Below, piece by piece: positions 9,008-19,483 of a stretch of DNA of 64,000 bases (its first letter is position 1; every line of letters starts with the position of its first letter). The notes beneath the pieces are model-generated. The model searched no databases and was not told the DNA's origin. It saw only the letters and a program-made list of their open reading frames with translations. Origin of the DNA: Glutamicibacter nicotianae (GTDB lineage: Bacteria; Actinomycetota; Actinomycetes; Actinomycetales; Micrococcaceae); contig NZ_BJNE01000007.1 of assembly GCF_006539525.1 (NCBI RefSeq), forward strand, positions 99,962-163,961. Direction: 5' to 3'. The position numbers were made by a program, and so were the translations under genes.

Positions 9008-9958
9008 TTACCCCAATCGGGCTTTGAGCCAGGCTACGCATGCCGTTGCCTGCTTGGCGTGATAGCTGCGCAGGGTGGGCAGCCCCGGAACTTCTGGCCT
9101 GCGCGCGGCATCAACATAGTAGGCAGCCAAACCAGCCAGCACTCCAGTCAGAGCATCGGAGCTCGCCGAGGCGAAAATCCGGTGGGATGATGCAATGGCG
9201 TCCGCATCCAGTGCCGGATCGAAAATCCTGGCCTCAACCAGCACCGTCAACGCGTCATACCACGCGGCTCCGCGCGAAGCCCACGGCCAGTCGACCAGAA
9301 GCACGCCCCCATCTTCGCCCAGCAAGATGTTGTCCGAGCGCAGATCGGTGTGCACCAGCTGGTTTCCGGCCAGCGCCCCAATTCCTTCGATGGCCAGTTC
9401 ATGGAGTGCTTCCAGGTTTTGAGCCAACCAAGGGTCAGCAGGAATCCATTCATCAGCCATGATCCGAGCAAAACCGCTGGCATCCTCGCGCAGATCTACT
9501 TCGAGGGCAGGAAGCAAGCTGGTGATTCCAGCTGGCTGCTGATCCGCCAGCTGCGCGAGCGTGTCCAGCACCCGGATAAGCTCGTCGGCACCCCAGGGAA
9601 GCTGCGGGTTAACCCCTGGCGCTTGGTCGAAAATCAACGCTTCCCAGTCATCCCAGCGAATCCGTCCCAGGAATTTCGGAACCGGCATCGAAGCCGGGAG
9701 CATCGCTGCGATCTCCGCCTCTCGCGCATGCAGGGCGGCGCCCGGGCCATTCAGCCCGTGGCTGACAGCTTTGGCGAACACCTTCTGCCCTGCGGCGGTG
9801 AGCAGCCGGTCGGCGCTGCCCGCAGAGAACCCGCCGTATTGGCTATGCGCCGTGATGACTTGCGATCCCAGGTGCGATTCAATCAGTTCGCGCAGTTCGG
9901 CAGGAAGATCTGGCCAGCTGATGCGCTGGGTGTAGTGGATCGGCATAGTTCGGATCAT
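9008..9958 (-). CDS. Phosphotransferase (APH/choline-kinase family)
   Basis: A kinase-fold protein of 316 residues. The Brenner motif HTDLRSDNILL (about residues 202-212) supplies the catalytic Asp and the Asn metal ligand, and LLVDWPWASRGAAWYDAL carries the DFG-like Asp. The N-lobe has GGFSAGSADRLL, a nucleotide-loop equivalent. Relatives include aminoglycoside phosphotransferases and many metabolic kinases. Nothing here indicates antibiotic resistance in particular. A start at MPIHYT (9943) is also possible. Confidence 0.85.
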   Translation of the reverse strand: MIRTMPIHYTQRISWPDLPAELRELIESHLGSQVITAHSQYGGFSAGSADRLLTAAGQKVFAKAVSHGLNGPGAALHAREAEIAAMLPASMPVPKFLGRIRWDDWEALIFDQAPGVNPQLPWGADELIRVLDTLAQLADQQPAGITSLLPALEVDLREDASGFARIMADEWIPADPWLAQNLEALHELAIEGIGALAGNQLVHTDLRSDNILLGEDGGVLLVDWPWASRGAAWYDALTVLVEARIFDPALDADAIASSHRIFASASSDALTGVLAGLAAYYVDAARRPEVPGLPTLRSYHAKQATACVAWLKARLG

Positions 9959-10009
9959 GCCATGGCCTTAGGCCATCTCCCAAAAATGTTCTGGCGTGCC
10001 TGCGGGCAG

Positions 10010-10762
10010 CTAGGCGACGATCAGCGCGATGCCCACATAGGTGGTCAGTCCCGTGGCCAGCAGCCATTCGGAGGTGGAGCCGGTTTCGCCCAGAATCGGC
10101 AGCGCCACCCGGCCGTTGGACTTCCAGCAACCGCCGATGACCGGCATCCGGCGGAACCAGCGCGGGGAGCCGATCTTGATCGGCCACAGCAGATTGCAGC
10201 CTCCGATGATCAGCATGTCCCCCACCACGTGCGCGATCACGCCGATGGCCACCGCCAGCAGGAACCACTGGTTCTCCGCCGGAGTGTTCATCCCCACGAA
10301 GGTGCCGGCGGCCAGGGCGATAATCCAGCACAAGAGCGGCGGCATGAACTTCATGGTCTTCACCGCGAAGGAGATCAGCAGGATCGCGAACAGCGCCGCC
10401 GCCGGATAAACCGTCCCCAGGGCCGCGGTTTGCACATCCCAGCCGTTGGCCAGCCAGGCCAGGAAGATGAAGAAGGCGATGCCGATCAGCGAATGGGTGC
10501 CATTGCGGTGCCCGCCGGAAGCAGAACAGATGATCCGGGTGAAGATGCTGGAAATTGGCGGCAGTGAACGGGCGATCGTGGCCGAATGGTGATCGGCGTC
10601 GGGCAGCAGGGCGGCACCTGCGCACACGATCGCTCCGGCCAGGGTTTCCCAGCGGTCCATTTGGAAGGTGCCCAGCCCCAGGTTCACCGATCCCACGGTG
10701 ACCGGAGTCGTTATTGCCAACCATGCGGCTGCGCCGCTCACCGCGTGGTGTCCACCCATCAT
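10010..10762 (-). CDS. Membrane-bound metal-dependent hydrolase, YdjM/DUF457-like
   Basis: A multi-pass membrane protein of about 250 residues. I start it at MMGGHHAVSGAAAWLA (ATG 10762) because the frame upstream has no hydrophobic or family-like content. The conserved GGHHAVSGA, LPDADHHSA, GGHRNGTHSLIG and AHVVGDMLIIGG carry the His and Asp ligands of the YdjM family, named as inner-membrane metal-dependent hydrolases. At least five hydrophobic helices alternate with these motifs. The physiological substrate is unknown in the family. Confidence 0.85.
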   Translation of the reverse strand: MMGGHHAVSGAAAWLAITTPVTVGSVNLGLGTFQMDRWETLAGAIVCAGAALLPDADHHSATIARSLPPISSIFTRIICSASGGHRNGTHSLIGIAFFIFLAWLANGWDVQTAALGTVYPAAALFAILLISFAVKTMKFMPPLLCWIIALAAGTFVGMNTPAENQWFLLAVAIGVIAHVVGDMLIIGGCNLLWPIKIGSPRWFRRMPVIGGCWKSNGRVALPILGETGSTSEWLLATGLTTYVGIALIVA

Positions 10763-10824
10763 GCATTCAACCTTAGGTCTGGTCACCGACGTTTTAGCGG
10801 TACGACGGAGGTAAGCTGGAACAC

Positions 10825-11313
10825 ATGAGTATTGTGCGTGAAGCTGTTCCGGGCGACTGCCCGCAGATCTTGGAGATGATCCAGGAATTGGCCGACTACG
10901 AGAAGGAACCAGATGCGGTGCACAACACCGTAGCTGATCTGCAAGAGCACCTCTTCGGCCCCAATCCCCAGGTTTTCGCCCACGTGGCCGAGGATGAATC
11001 CGGCGAGCTGAAGGGCATGGCCCTGTGGTTCCTGACCTACTCCACCTGGGAAGGCCGGCACGGCATCCACCTGGAAGACCTCTACGTGCGCGAAGCGCGA
11101 CGCGGTTCGGGCACCGGAACCGCGTTGCTGCGCACCCTGGCGCAGATCTGCGTCCAGCGCGGCTACAAGCGCCTGGAATGGTCGGTGCTGGATTGGAATG
11201 AACCGGCGATCAAGTTCTACGACGCGATCGGCGCCGGTTCCATGGACGGCTGGACCACACGCCGCCTGGACGGCGAAGCACTGCACGCACTTGGCACCCG
11301 AGGAGCAAACTAA
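10825..11313 (+). CDS. GNAT acetyltransferase (diamine/spermidine N-acetyltransferase-like)
   Basis: A 162-residue acetyltransferase. The opening VREAVPGDCPQILEMIQELADYEKEP is typical of the SAT-like subgroup. The pyrophosphate-binding motif is LEDLYVREARRGSGTGTALL, followed by LEWSVLDWNEPAIKFYDAIGA. The subgroup acetylates polyamines or similar amines; the substrate here is inferred only. The stop overlaps the ATG of the next gene (TAATG), so the two form an operon. Confidence 0.88.
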   Translation: MSIVREAVPGDCPQILEMIQELADYEKEPDAVHNTVADLQEHLFGPNPQVFAHVAEDESGELKGMALWFLTYSTWEGRHGIHLEDLYVREARRGSGTGTALLRTLAQICVQRGYKRLEWSVLDWNEPAIKFYDAIGAGSMDGWTTRRLDGEALHALGTRGAN

Positions 11314-12599
11314 TGCGGCATTACCGCGGCATGGACGTCACCGACCATCGCATCGAGGTCCCGCTGGACCATGCAGACCCGCAGGGCGAGAAGATCTCGA
11401 TCTTCGCCCGCGAGATCAGCACCGACGCATCAAAGCCCTGGCTGCTGTTCCTGCAGGGCGGGCCAGGCGGCAAGTCCCCGCGCCCCGGTTCCCTCTCCGG
11501 GTGGCTGGCCGAAGCCACCAAGCACTTCCGCGTACTGCTGCTGGACCAGCGCGGCACCGGGCTGTCCACCCCGGCCAACCGCAAGACCCTTCCGTTGCGC
11601 GGGGACTCGGCGGCCCAGGCACGCTACCTCACGCATTTCCGGGCCGATTCGATCGTGCGCGATGCCGAGGCGCTGCGCGAGCACCTGGGCATCGCGCGAT
11701 GGAGCACCCTGGGCCAAAGCTACGGCGGGTTCTGCACCCTGACCTATCTCTCGCTCTTCCCGCAGTCGCTCACCCGCTGCCTGGTCACCGGCGGGCTGGC
11801 CTCGCTGGATGCCGATGCGAAGACCGTCTACCGTGCCACCTACCAGCGCATGGCCGAACGCAACCGCGAGTACTTCTCCTGGTATCCCGAGGACTATGAG
11901 ACGCTGCACAGGATCTACGAGCATGTGCGCGCCAATGACGATGAGCGCCTGCCCAACGGCCAGCGCGTCACCGTCCCGCTGGTGCAGATGCTGGGCATGT
12001 ACCTGGGCGGCAACACCCGGGTGCACCTGCTGCACCACATCTTTGAGGAGGCCTTTAGCGATACCCCGGGCGGCGAACGCCTCTCGGACGCCTTCCTCGA
12101 AGCGCTGAACGCGCAGTCCTCGTTCGCATCGAACCCGCTCTATGCGCTGATGCACGAAACCATTTACGCGCAAGGCGAGGCGACCAATTTCGCCGCGGAA
12201 CAGGTCTTGCCGGAGTTCCCGGATTTCACACACCACGCGGCGACCCCGTTGCTGACCGGCGAGATGATCTACGGCTGGCATTTCTCCGACGATCCGGCCT
12301 TGCGCCCCTTGGAGGATGTGGCCCGCATCCTGGCCGAGCACGAGGGCTTCGGCCCGTTATACGACCTGGACGTGCTGGCCAAGAACAAGGTGCCGGTGGC
12401 CGCGGCGGTCTACCACGACGATGTATATGTGGACCGCGAGCTTTCGCTGCGCACGGCCTCGCAGGTGGCAGGATTGCAGGTGTGGGTGACCGAGGACTAC
12501 CACCATGACGGCATCGGCGATGACGGCCCGGCGATCTTCCGCCGCCTGCTGGCCATGGCCAATGGCGAGGAACCCCAGGCCGCGTCCAACGACGACTAG
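11313..12599 (+). CDS. pip: Alpha/beta hydrolase, proline iminopeptidase type
   Basis: A 428-residue serine peptidase of family S33, which removes N-terminal proline from peptides. FLQGGPGGKSPRPG forms the oxyanion HGGPG-type loop. LDQRGTGLS is the next conserved segment, and the nucleophile elbow is GQSYGGFC (Ser at about residue 136). The late DDVYVD and YHHDGIGDDGP segments likely supply the Asp and His. The length fits the larger actinobacterial group. Translation is coupled to the acetyltransferase by a 1-nt overlap. Confidence 0.9.
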   Translation: MRHYRGMDVTDHRIEVPLDHADPQGEKISIFAREISTDASKPWLLFLQGGPGGKSPRPGSLSGWLAEATKHFRVLLLDQRGTGLSTPANRKTLPLRGDSAAQARYLTHFRADSIVRDAEALREHLGIARWSTLGQSYGGFCTLTYLSLFPQSLTRCLVTGGLASLDADAKTVYRATYQRMAERNREYFSWYPEDYETLHRIYEHVRANDDERLPNGQRVTVPLVQMLGMYLGGNTRVHLLHHIFEEAFSDTPGGERLSDAFLEALNAQSSFASNPLYALMHETIYAQGEATNFAAEQVLPEFPDFTHHAATPLLTGEMIYGWHFSDDPALRPLEDVARILAEHEGFGPLYDLDVLAKNKVPVAAAVYHDDVYVDRELSLRTASQVAGLQVWVTEDYHHDGIGDDGPAIFRRLLAMANGEEPQAASNDD

Positions 12600-12635
12600 A
12601 CAAGGGAGCCGATCCGTCAGCTGAGATGGCAAACA

Positions 12636-12677
12636 GGCAACGCGCTTGAATCCCGCCGAGGATTCAAGCGCGTTGCC
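12636..12677. terminator. Bidirectional terminator hairpin
   Basis: A perfect 18-bp inverted repeat (12636-12653 with 12660-12677; arms begin GGCAACGCGCTTGAATCC) around a 6-nt loop. It lies between the convergent peptidase and marR genes and can serve both. Confidence 0.85.
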
Positions 12678-12679
12678 GA

Positions 12680-13147
12680 TTAAGCCTGCTGTCCGTGGGT
12701 GTCCAGCTGCGCGGCGACCTGGCCATTGAGCCGTTGCAGCAGCGGCACCGCCTGCGCCATAACCTGCCGCTCCTCGGCGCTGAAGGAATCGATGCCGCCT
12801 GCCAGCGAAGCGATCGCGCGCTGCCGGTAGGCTTCGATCGCTTCCTTGCCCTCGCTGGTCAAGCTGACCAAGCTGGCACGGCCGTCCTTCGGGTCCGGCT
12901 GGCGCTGCACCAACCCGTCATTCTCCATGCGAATGACCAGGCCGGTCATGGTCGGCTGCGCAACGCGCTGCTCAACAGCCAAGTCTCCCACGCGTTGCGG
13001 ACCCAAGCGGTCCAAGGTGGAAAGCACCCGCCACGCGGTGACTGATCGGCCCTGCCCTGCCGCGCGTCCAAGCAGCCGCGACATGGTGCCCGAGGCGAGT
13101 GCCACGCCGGTGGCAATATCGCTGGCTTCTGTTGATGGATCGCTCAT
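12680..13147 (-). CDS. MarR-family transcriptional regulator
   Basis: A 155-residue winged-helix regulator. Helix-turn-helix and wing are clear: LGPQRVGDLAVEQRVAQPTM, TGLVIRMENDGLVQRQPDPKDGR, and SLTSEGKEAIE. The DPKDGR wing is a family hallmark. The start is the ATG at 13147 (MSDPSTEASDIATG); the longer frame upstream lacks family resemblance. The TerC-family gene lies beyond its 5' end on the same strand, ending at a terminator, so this gene has its own promoter. Ligand and targets are unknown. Confidence 0.92.
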   Translation of the reverse strand: MSDPSTEASDIATGVALASGTMSRLLGRAAGQGRSVTAWRVLSTLDRLGPQRVGDLAVEQRVAQPTMTGLVIRMENDGLVQRQPDPKDGRASLVSLTSEGKEAIEAYRQRAIASLAGGIDSFSAEERQVMAQAVPLLQRLNGQVAAQLDTHGQQA

Positions 13148-13197
13148 GGGAATCACCTTAGCAGAACTGCATAGGCACACTATCCGGGTACGCAAAA

Positions 13198-13235
13198 CCC
13201 GCCAGGACCAGTTCAAATGAACCGGTCCCGGCGGG
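13198..13235 (-). terminator. Rho-independent terminator of the TerC-family gene
   Basis: An 18-bp stem (13198-13215 with 13218-13235) with a 2-nt loop. On the minus strand all positions pair (two as G-U), and the stem is followed by TTTTGCG. It ends the gene that stops at 13259. Confidence 0.85.
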
Positions 13236-13258
13236 GCTGTTATTCGCGCTACCCGGGG

Positions 13259-14289
13259 TTAGTCGTGCTTCGCGTGCTCAGCGGCGTCGGCCAATGCGGC
13301 GGCTTCGGCGTTCGCGGCTGCGCGCTTGCCCCACGGGCTCCACAGCGAGAGCACGGTGGCGATGACGATCGCGCCGAGGATCACCAGCAGCGAGAGGCCA
13401 ACGGAGATGTCCAGCCACGCGTAGTGAAGCGGTTCGCCGCCGTTGATGAACGGCACCTGGTTCTCGTGCAGGGCGTGGAAGACCAGCTTCACGCCGATGA
13501 AGGCCAGGATGAAGCTCAGTGCGTGCTTCAGGAAGACCAGGCGGTTCATCAGCCCGCCGAGCAGGAAGTACAGCTGGCGCAGGCCCATCAGCGCGAAGAT
13601 GTTCGCGGTGAAGACGATGAACGCGGACTTGGTCAGGCCGAAGATCGCCGGAATCGAGTCGAAGGCGAACAGCAGGTCGGTCATGCCGATGGTCACGAAG
13701 ACCAGCACCATCGGGGTGAACAGCTTCTTGCCGTCGACCACGGTGCGCAGCTTGGCGCCATCGAAGTCCTTGGAGATCGGCAGCTTGCTGGTCAGCTTGC
13801 TGACCAGGCCGCTTTCCTCGTCCTCGTCCTCGTCCTTGAGCTGGTTCCATGCGGTCCACAGCAGGAAGGCGCCGAAGATGTAGAAGACCCACGACCACTG
13901 CTCGATGATTGCGGCACCGAGCACGATGAAGATGGCGCGCAGGATCAGCGCGATGATGATGCCGAACATCAGCACTTCCTGCTGGTACTTTCGCGGTACC
14001 GAGAAGCGGGCCATGATGATGATGAAGACGAACAGGTTGTCCACCGACAACGCGTATTCGGTGATCCAGCCGGCGTAGAATTCCTGGCCGAGCTGCGGGC
14101 CGGCCTGCCACCAGATCAAGCCGCCGAAGGCGATGGCCAAGCCGATGTAGATGCTGACGAAGATGCCAGCTTCCTTCATGGAAGGAATGTGCGGACGCTT
14201 CGTTACGTACAGTAAGTCAGCGGCCAAGATCACGCACAGGACTACCAGTGCGATGATCTCGAATTGAAGGCTAATTCCAGAAGTGCCCA
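13259..14289 (-). CDS. TerC/Alx-family integral membrane protein (probable Mn export)
   Basis: A multi-pass membrane protein of 343 residues from the GTG at 14289 (VGTSGISLQFEIIALVVLCV), placed 9 nt after AAAGG. Family landmarks are GGLIWWQAG, the acidic ALSVDNLFVFIIIMARF, LRAIFIVLGAAII, and FAFDSIPAIFGLT. The paired ALSVDN and FAFDSIP acidic motifs in membrane helices are thought to bind metal. Members such as Alx and MneA lower cellular manganese. The C-terminus is short and charged. A probable yybP-ykoY riboswitch in the leader supports the manganese role. A longer frame to 14437 reads through that leader and is not real. Confidence 0.92.
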
Positions 14290-14304
14290 CGGACGAGCGA
14301 CCTT

Positions 14305-14459
14305 TCGTTGGAGGGTATGTCAAAATCGCCGCAAGTCTCTCCGCCGCCTGCACGGTGCCCGAAATCTTGTGGCACCCGTAGTGCTGGTCGGCTGCTGCGC
14401 CCGGCGGAACATCATTGGTCCGCGTGTTGACGTTCACAGCATTGGGATACTCCCCTACG
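14305..14459 (-). promoter_or_regulatory. Probable yybP-ykoY manganese riboswitch
   Basis: The RNA begins CGUAGGGGAGUA, which matches the conserved 5' arm of the yybP-ykoY class (GGGGAGUAG). CCUCCAACG at 14305-14313 can pair with CGUAGGGG at 14452-14459 to close P1, with one mismatch and one G-U. GUCAACAC and a G+C-rich hairpin arm lie between them. The element ends 15 nt before the GTG of a TerC-family gene, a known partner of this riboswitch class. The fold was judged by eye. Confidence 0.7.
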
Positions 14460-14536
14460 TCCAGTGATCAAGTGTAGCGCACAGGAACCGCACAGGGTCA
14501 GTGGATGTCGCCACACTGCGCTGAACAGCACCCTGG

Positions 14537-16624
<2,088 letters not shown>

Positions 16625-16696
16625 GCTTCCAGCATATCCACTTGCACCGGCCGATGGCCGCTCGCCCGAGCCAGCTTTCAGCTTAATGCCCAGGTG

Positions 16697-16945
16697 CTAC
16701 TTGCGCATCCCGTAACGGATCGCATTGCGCTTGACGGTGCGCTGGATGCTGCTGCCGAAGAAGCCGACGGTCATGACGGTCGCGGCGGCCAGGCCGATCA
16801 GGCCCAGCCAGCCGGAAATGTAGACCACCGGCGAATACGGCCCGGATTCGCTGGCGACGAATTCCTCGCGGCCGCCGAATCCCAGCCACAGCACCAGTGC
16901 TGCGGCAAAGGCGAGCAGGGTGGTCCACTTGCAGATCTTGTACAT
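16697..16945 (-). CDS. Small two-pass membrane protein, unknown
   Basis: An 82-residue protein with two hydrophobic helices (about residues 8-22 and 42-65) and a basic C-terminus (SSIQRTVKRNAIRYGMRK). The ATG at 16945 is 2 nt after the coaE stop, so it is co-transcribed and probably coupled. It sits between coaE and uvrB. I recognise no family; the positive tail is probably cytoplasmic. Confidence 0.7.
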   Translation of the reverse strand: MYKICKWTTLLAFAAALVLWLGFGGREEFVASESGPYSPVVYISGWLGLIGLAAATVMTVGFFGSSIQRTVKRNAIRYGMRK

Positions 16946-16947
16946 TG

Positions 16948-17544
16948 CTACTCCTGTGCTGGGGCCAATTGGCGGTAGAGGGAGGCGACCTGGGCCTCGA
17001 GTTCTTCCAGGCTGCCGGAATTATCCAGCAGGTAGTCGGCCACTGCCGCCCGCTGCTCGTCCGTGGCCTGAGCGGCCATCCGGGCTTCGGCGTCGTCGCG
17101 GCTCCAGCCGCGGTCCTGGACCATGCGGCGGATGCGTTCATCATGCGGGGCCTGGACGACGATCACGGCATCGAAGCGGTCCGCCTGCCCGGACTCGACC
17201 AGCAGCGGGATGTCCTCCACCACCAGCGCACCGGGTGCCGCGGCCTCGCGCAGGGCATCTGCCTGCTCGCGCACCAGCGGGTGCACGATCTCGTTGAGCT
17301 TGGCCCGCTGCGCCGCATCGGAGAATACGATCGCGCCTAAGGCGGGCCGGTCCAACGACCCGTCGGGCAGCAGAATCCCCTCGCCGAAGGTGTCCTTGAT
17401 CGCAGCCAGCCCGGGCGTGCCGGGTTCCACGACCTGGCGGGCTAATGCGTCGGCATCGATGACGACGGCGCCCAATGATGCTAGTTTGGCCGCGACCGCC
17501 GATTTTCCGGAGGCCACTCCCCCGGTCAGTCCCACATGCTTCAT
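16948..17544 (-). CDS. coaE: Dephospho-CoA kinase
   Basis: Last step of coenzyme A synthesis: ATP-dependent phosphorylation of the 3'-hydroxyl of dephospho-CoA. It has 198 residues, the usual size. The P-loop is GLTGGVASGKSAVAAKL (about residues 5-21), followed by VIDADALARQVVEPGTPG (substrate-binding Asp) and the lid region EDIPLLVESG. Some actinobacterial CoaE proteins carry a C-terminal GrpB-like domain, which is absent here. It is divergent from the IMPACT-family gene with a 25-nt gap. Confidence 0.96.
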   Translation of the reverse strand: MKHVGLTGGVASGKSAVAAKLASLGAVVIDADALARQVVEPGTPGLAAIKDTFGEGILLPDGSLDRPALGAIVFSDAAQRAKLNEIVHPLVREQADALREAAAPGALVVEDIPLLVESGQADRFDAVIVVQAPHDERIRRMVQDRGWSRDDAEARMAAQATDEQRAAVADYLLDNSGSLEELEAQVASLYRQLAPAQE

Positions 17545-17569
17545 GCTTCCACCCTATAAACTAAGGGGG

Positions 17570-18244
17570 ATGAACACCAACGACTCGGCCGCGACCCGGT
17601 ACACGACTTTGACCAGCGATTGCGTGCACGAGCTGGAAATCAAGCGTTCGCGCTTCATCACCTACCTCTACCGGGTCGAGACCGAGGCGGCCGCCCGCGA
17701 GCATATTGCCGCACTGCGCAAGAGCCACTTCGATGCCCGCCACCACTGCAGCGCGTTCATCCTGGGCCCCGATCGGATGGCGCAGCGCTCCAACGACGAC
17801 GGCGAGCCCTCGGGCACCGCCGGCATTCCGATGCTCGATGCCCTGGCCAAGCGCGAAATTGCCGACGGCAGCGTGCTCTCGGACGTGCTGGCCGTGGTGG
17901 TCCGCTACTTCGGCGGGATCAAGCTCGGCGCCGGCGGGCTGGTCCGCGCCTACTCCGAGGCGGTGTCCTCCGCGCTGGACCAGGCGCAGCTGCACCTGCG
18001 CCAGCGCATGCGGATCCACACCTTCGCCGCCTCCCACGCCGACGCGGCCCGCTACGAGAACGAACTGCGCGCCGCCGGCTACCAAATCGAGCCGACCGCC
18101 TGGCAGGCCGATGCCGCGATCGTGCAGGTCGGCATCCCGGACACCCCGGAAGCCGCCGACCAGCTGCGCACCCATATCGCCACGCTCACTTCCGGCGCCG
18201 GAGAACTGGCCGCCGCCAACACGCAATGGGTTGACCTGATTTGA
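17570..18244 (+). CDS. YigZ/IMPACT-family protein
   Basis: A 224-residue protein. The N-terminal UPF0029/IMPACT domain (about residues 15-125) has SRFITYLYRV, HCSAFILG, NDDGEPSGTAGIPML and VVRYFGGIKLGAGGLVRAY, all diagnostic. The C-terminal half is the ferredoxin-like DUF1949-type domain. The family is linked to translation regulation in eukaryotes; the bacterial role is unclear. The ATG at 17570 follows AAGGGG. The stop overlaps the TTG start of the next gene. Confidence 0.92.
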   Translation: MNTNDSAATRYTTLTSDCVHELEIKRSRFITYLYRVETEAAAREHIAALRKSHFDARHHCSAFILGPDRMAQRSNDDGEPSGTAGIPMLDALAKREIADGSVLSDVLAVVVRYFGGIKLGAGGLVRAYSEAVSSALDQAQLHLRQRMRIHTFAASHADAARYENELRAAGYQIEPTAWQADAAIVQVGIPDTPEAADQLRTHIATLTSGAGELAAANTQWVDLI

Positions 18245-19422
18245 ACACTGCCGCTGATTCCCACGACGCCGACGAGGGCGCCAGCGCGCTGCAGGCCCTG
18301 CTTCCCGCGCTGCGCCGCTGGCCCGATGTCGAAGCGCCGAACCTCTTCGCCGCCGATGCCTCGGACCGGCTCATCCTTGACTCCTGCGCCGCCGCGTCCG
18401 GAACCGGCTCCTGGCCGGCATCCATCGCGGTGATCGGCGACCACTACGGCGCGCTGGCACTGGGCTCGCTGGCGCTTGGCAGCACGAGCGTGCGCGTGCA
18501 CACCGATTCGCTCACCGCCCGCCGGGCCATCGAGGCCAACCTGGCCCGGCTGATGCCCGAAGCGGCCGAGCGCCTCGACTTCTTCCCGCTCCAGCAGGTC
18601 GCCGCGCAGGCCAGCGTCGTCCTGCTGGCCCTGCCCCGCGGATTGGACGTGCTTGGCGAGCAGGCCGCCGCGGTGGCCGACGTGGCCGCCCCCGGTGCAC
18701 GGCTGTTCGCCGGCGGCCGGATCAAGCACATGAGCCGTTCCATGAACGAGGTGCTCGCGGCGCATTTCGAGCGCGTGGACGTCTCGCTGGCCCGGCAGAA
18801 GTCCCGGGTGCTCACCGCCAGCAGCCCGCGCGCCGAGCAGCCCGCCAGCAGCTTCCCGGCCACCGCCACCCACCAGGTGCGCGGCACCAGCTTCACCCTG
18901 CATGCCGGTGCCGGGACCTTCGGCAACGCGCGGCTGGACCCGGGCACCCGGCTGCTGTTGGAAAACCTGCCGGATCTGTCCGAACACAGCACGCTCGTCG
19001 ATTTGGCCTGCGGCAACGGCTCGATCGGCATCTTCGCCGCCCTGCGCAATCCGCAGCTGCGCGTGGACGCCTCGGACCATTCGGCTTCCGCCGTCGCCTC
19101 CACGCTGGCCGCCGCGCAGCGCAACCAGCTGGCCGGCCGCATCACCGCCGTGCAGGATGATGCCCTGAGCCGCCTGCCCGATGCCAGCGCCACACTCATC
19201 ACGCTGAACCCGCCCTTCCACATCGGCAACACCGTCACTGCCGACATCGCGTTCAAGCTGATCGACGACGCCGCCCGCGTGCTCGCCCCCGGCGGCACCT
19301 TGCTGTGCGTGTTCAACTCGCACCTGCGCTACCGCAGCGAACTGGTTCGCCGGGTCGGCCCCACCAGGCAACTGGCCCGCGACAAGACCTTCACCGTCAC
19401 CGCATCCACCCGCGCGCACTAG
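18241..19422 (+). CDS. RsmC/RlmG-like rRNA (guanine-N2)-methyltransferase
   Basis: A SAM-dependent methyltransferase of 393 residues from a TTG start. The TTG overlaps the previous stop, so the two are translationally coupled. The N-terminal half (about 1-205) is a degenerate methyltransferase-like domain, as in RsmC and RlmG. The catalytic half has motif I LVDLACGNGSIGIFAA and the NPPF signature in LNPPFHIGNTVT, which marks N2-guanine methylation. FNSHLRYRSELVRRVGPTRQ near the end is typical of RlmG/RsmC. Which guanine is modified cannot be told from sequence. Confidence 0.87.
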   Translation: MNTAADSHDADEGASALQALLPALRRWPDVEAPNLFAADASDRLILDSCAAASGTGSWPASIAVIGDHYGALALGSLALGSTSVRVHTDSLTARRAIEANLARLMPEAAERLDFFPLQQVAAQASVVLLALPRGLDVLGEQAAAVADVAAPGARLFAGGRIKHMSRSMNEVLAAHFERVDVSLARQKSRVLTASSPRAEQPASSFPATATHQVRGTSFTLHAGAGTFGNARLDPGTRLLLENLPDLSEHSTLVDLACGNGSIGIFAALRNPQLRVDASDHSASAVASTLAAAQRNQLAGRITAVQDDALSRLPDASATLITLNPPFHIGNTVTADIAFKLIDDAARVLAPGGTLLCVFNSHLRYRSELVRRVGPTRQLARDKTFTVTASTRAH

Positions 19423-19423
19423 C

Positions 19424-19477
19424 TTTTCCACAGCCCGCGTCCCGCCCCGGCACGCCGCGCGCGACCAGCCGCATGCT
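19424..19477 (+). promoter_or_regulatory. TTTTCCACA box and -10-like element before the DUF222-HNH gene
   Basis: TTTTCCACA lies at 19424-19432, one mismatch from a DnaA box (TTATCCACA). CATGCT lies at 19472-19477, 39 nt later and 6 nt before the ATG. The same spacing occurs before both DUF6318 genes at 49.8 and 50.7 kb. It is shared structure seen by eye; its function is inferred. Confidence 0.35.
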
Positions 19478-19483
19478 GGGTCC

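Noticed and set aside
13259..14437. Extended N-terminus of the TerC-family protein from 14437
   Set aside because: The extra residues fall in the riboswitch region; the GTG at 14289 has an AAAGG site and the proper TerC N-terminus.
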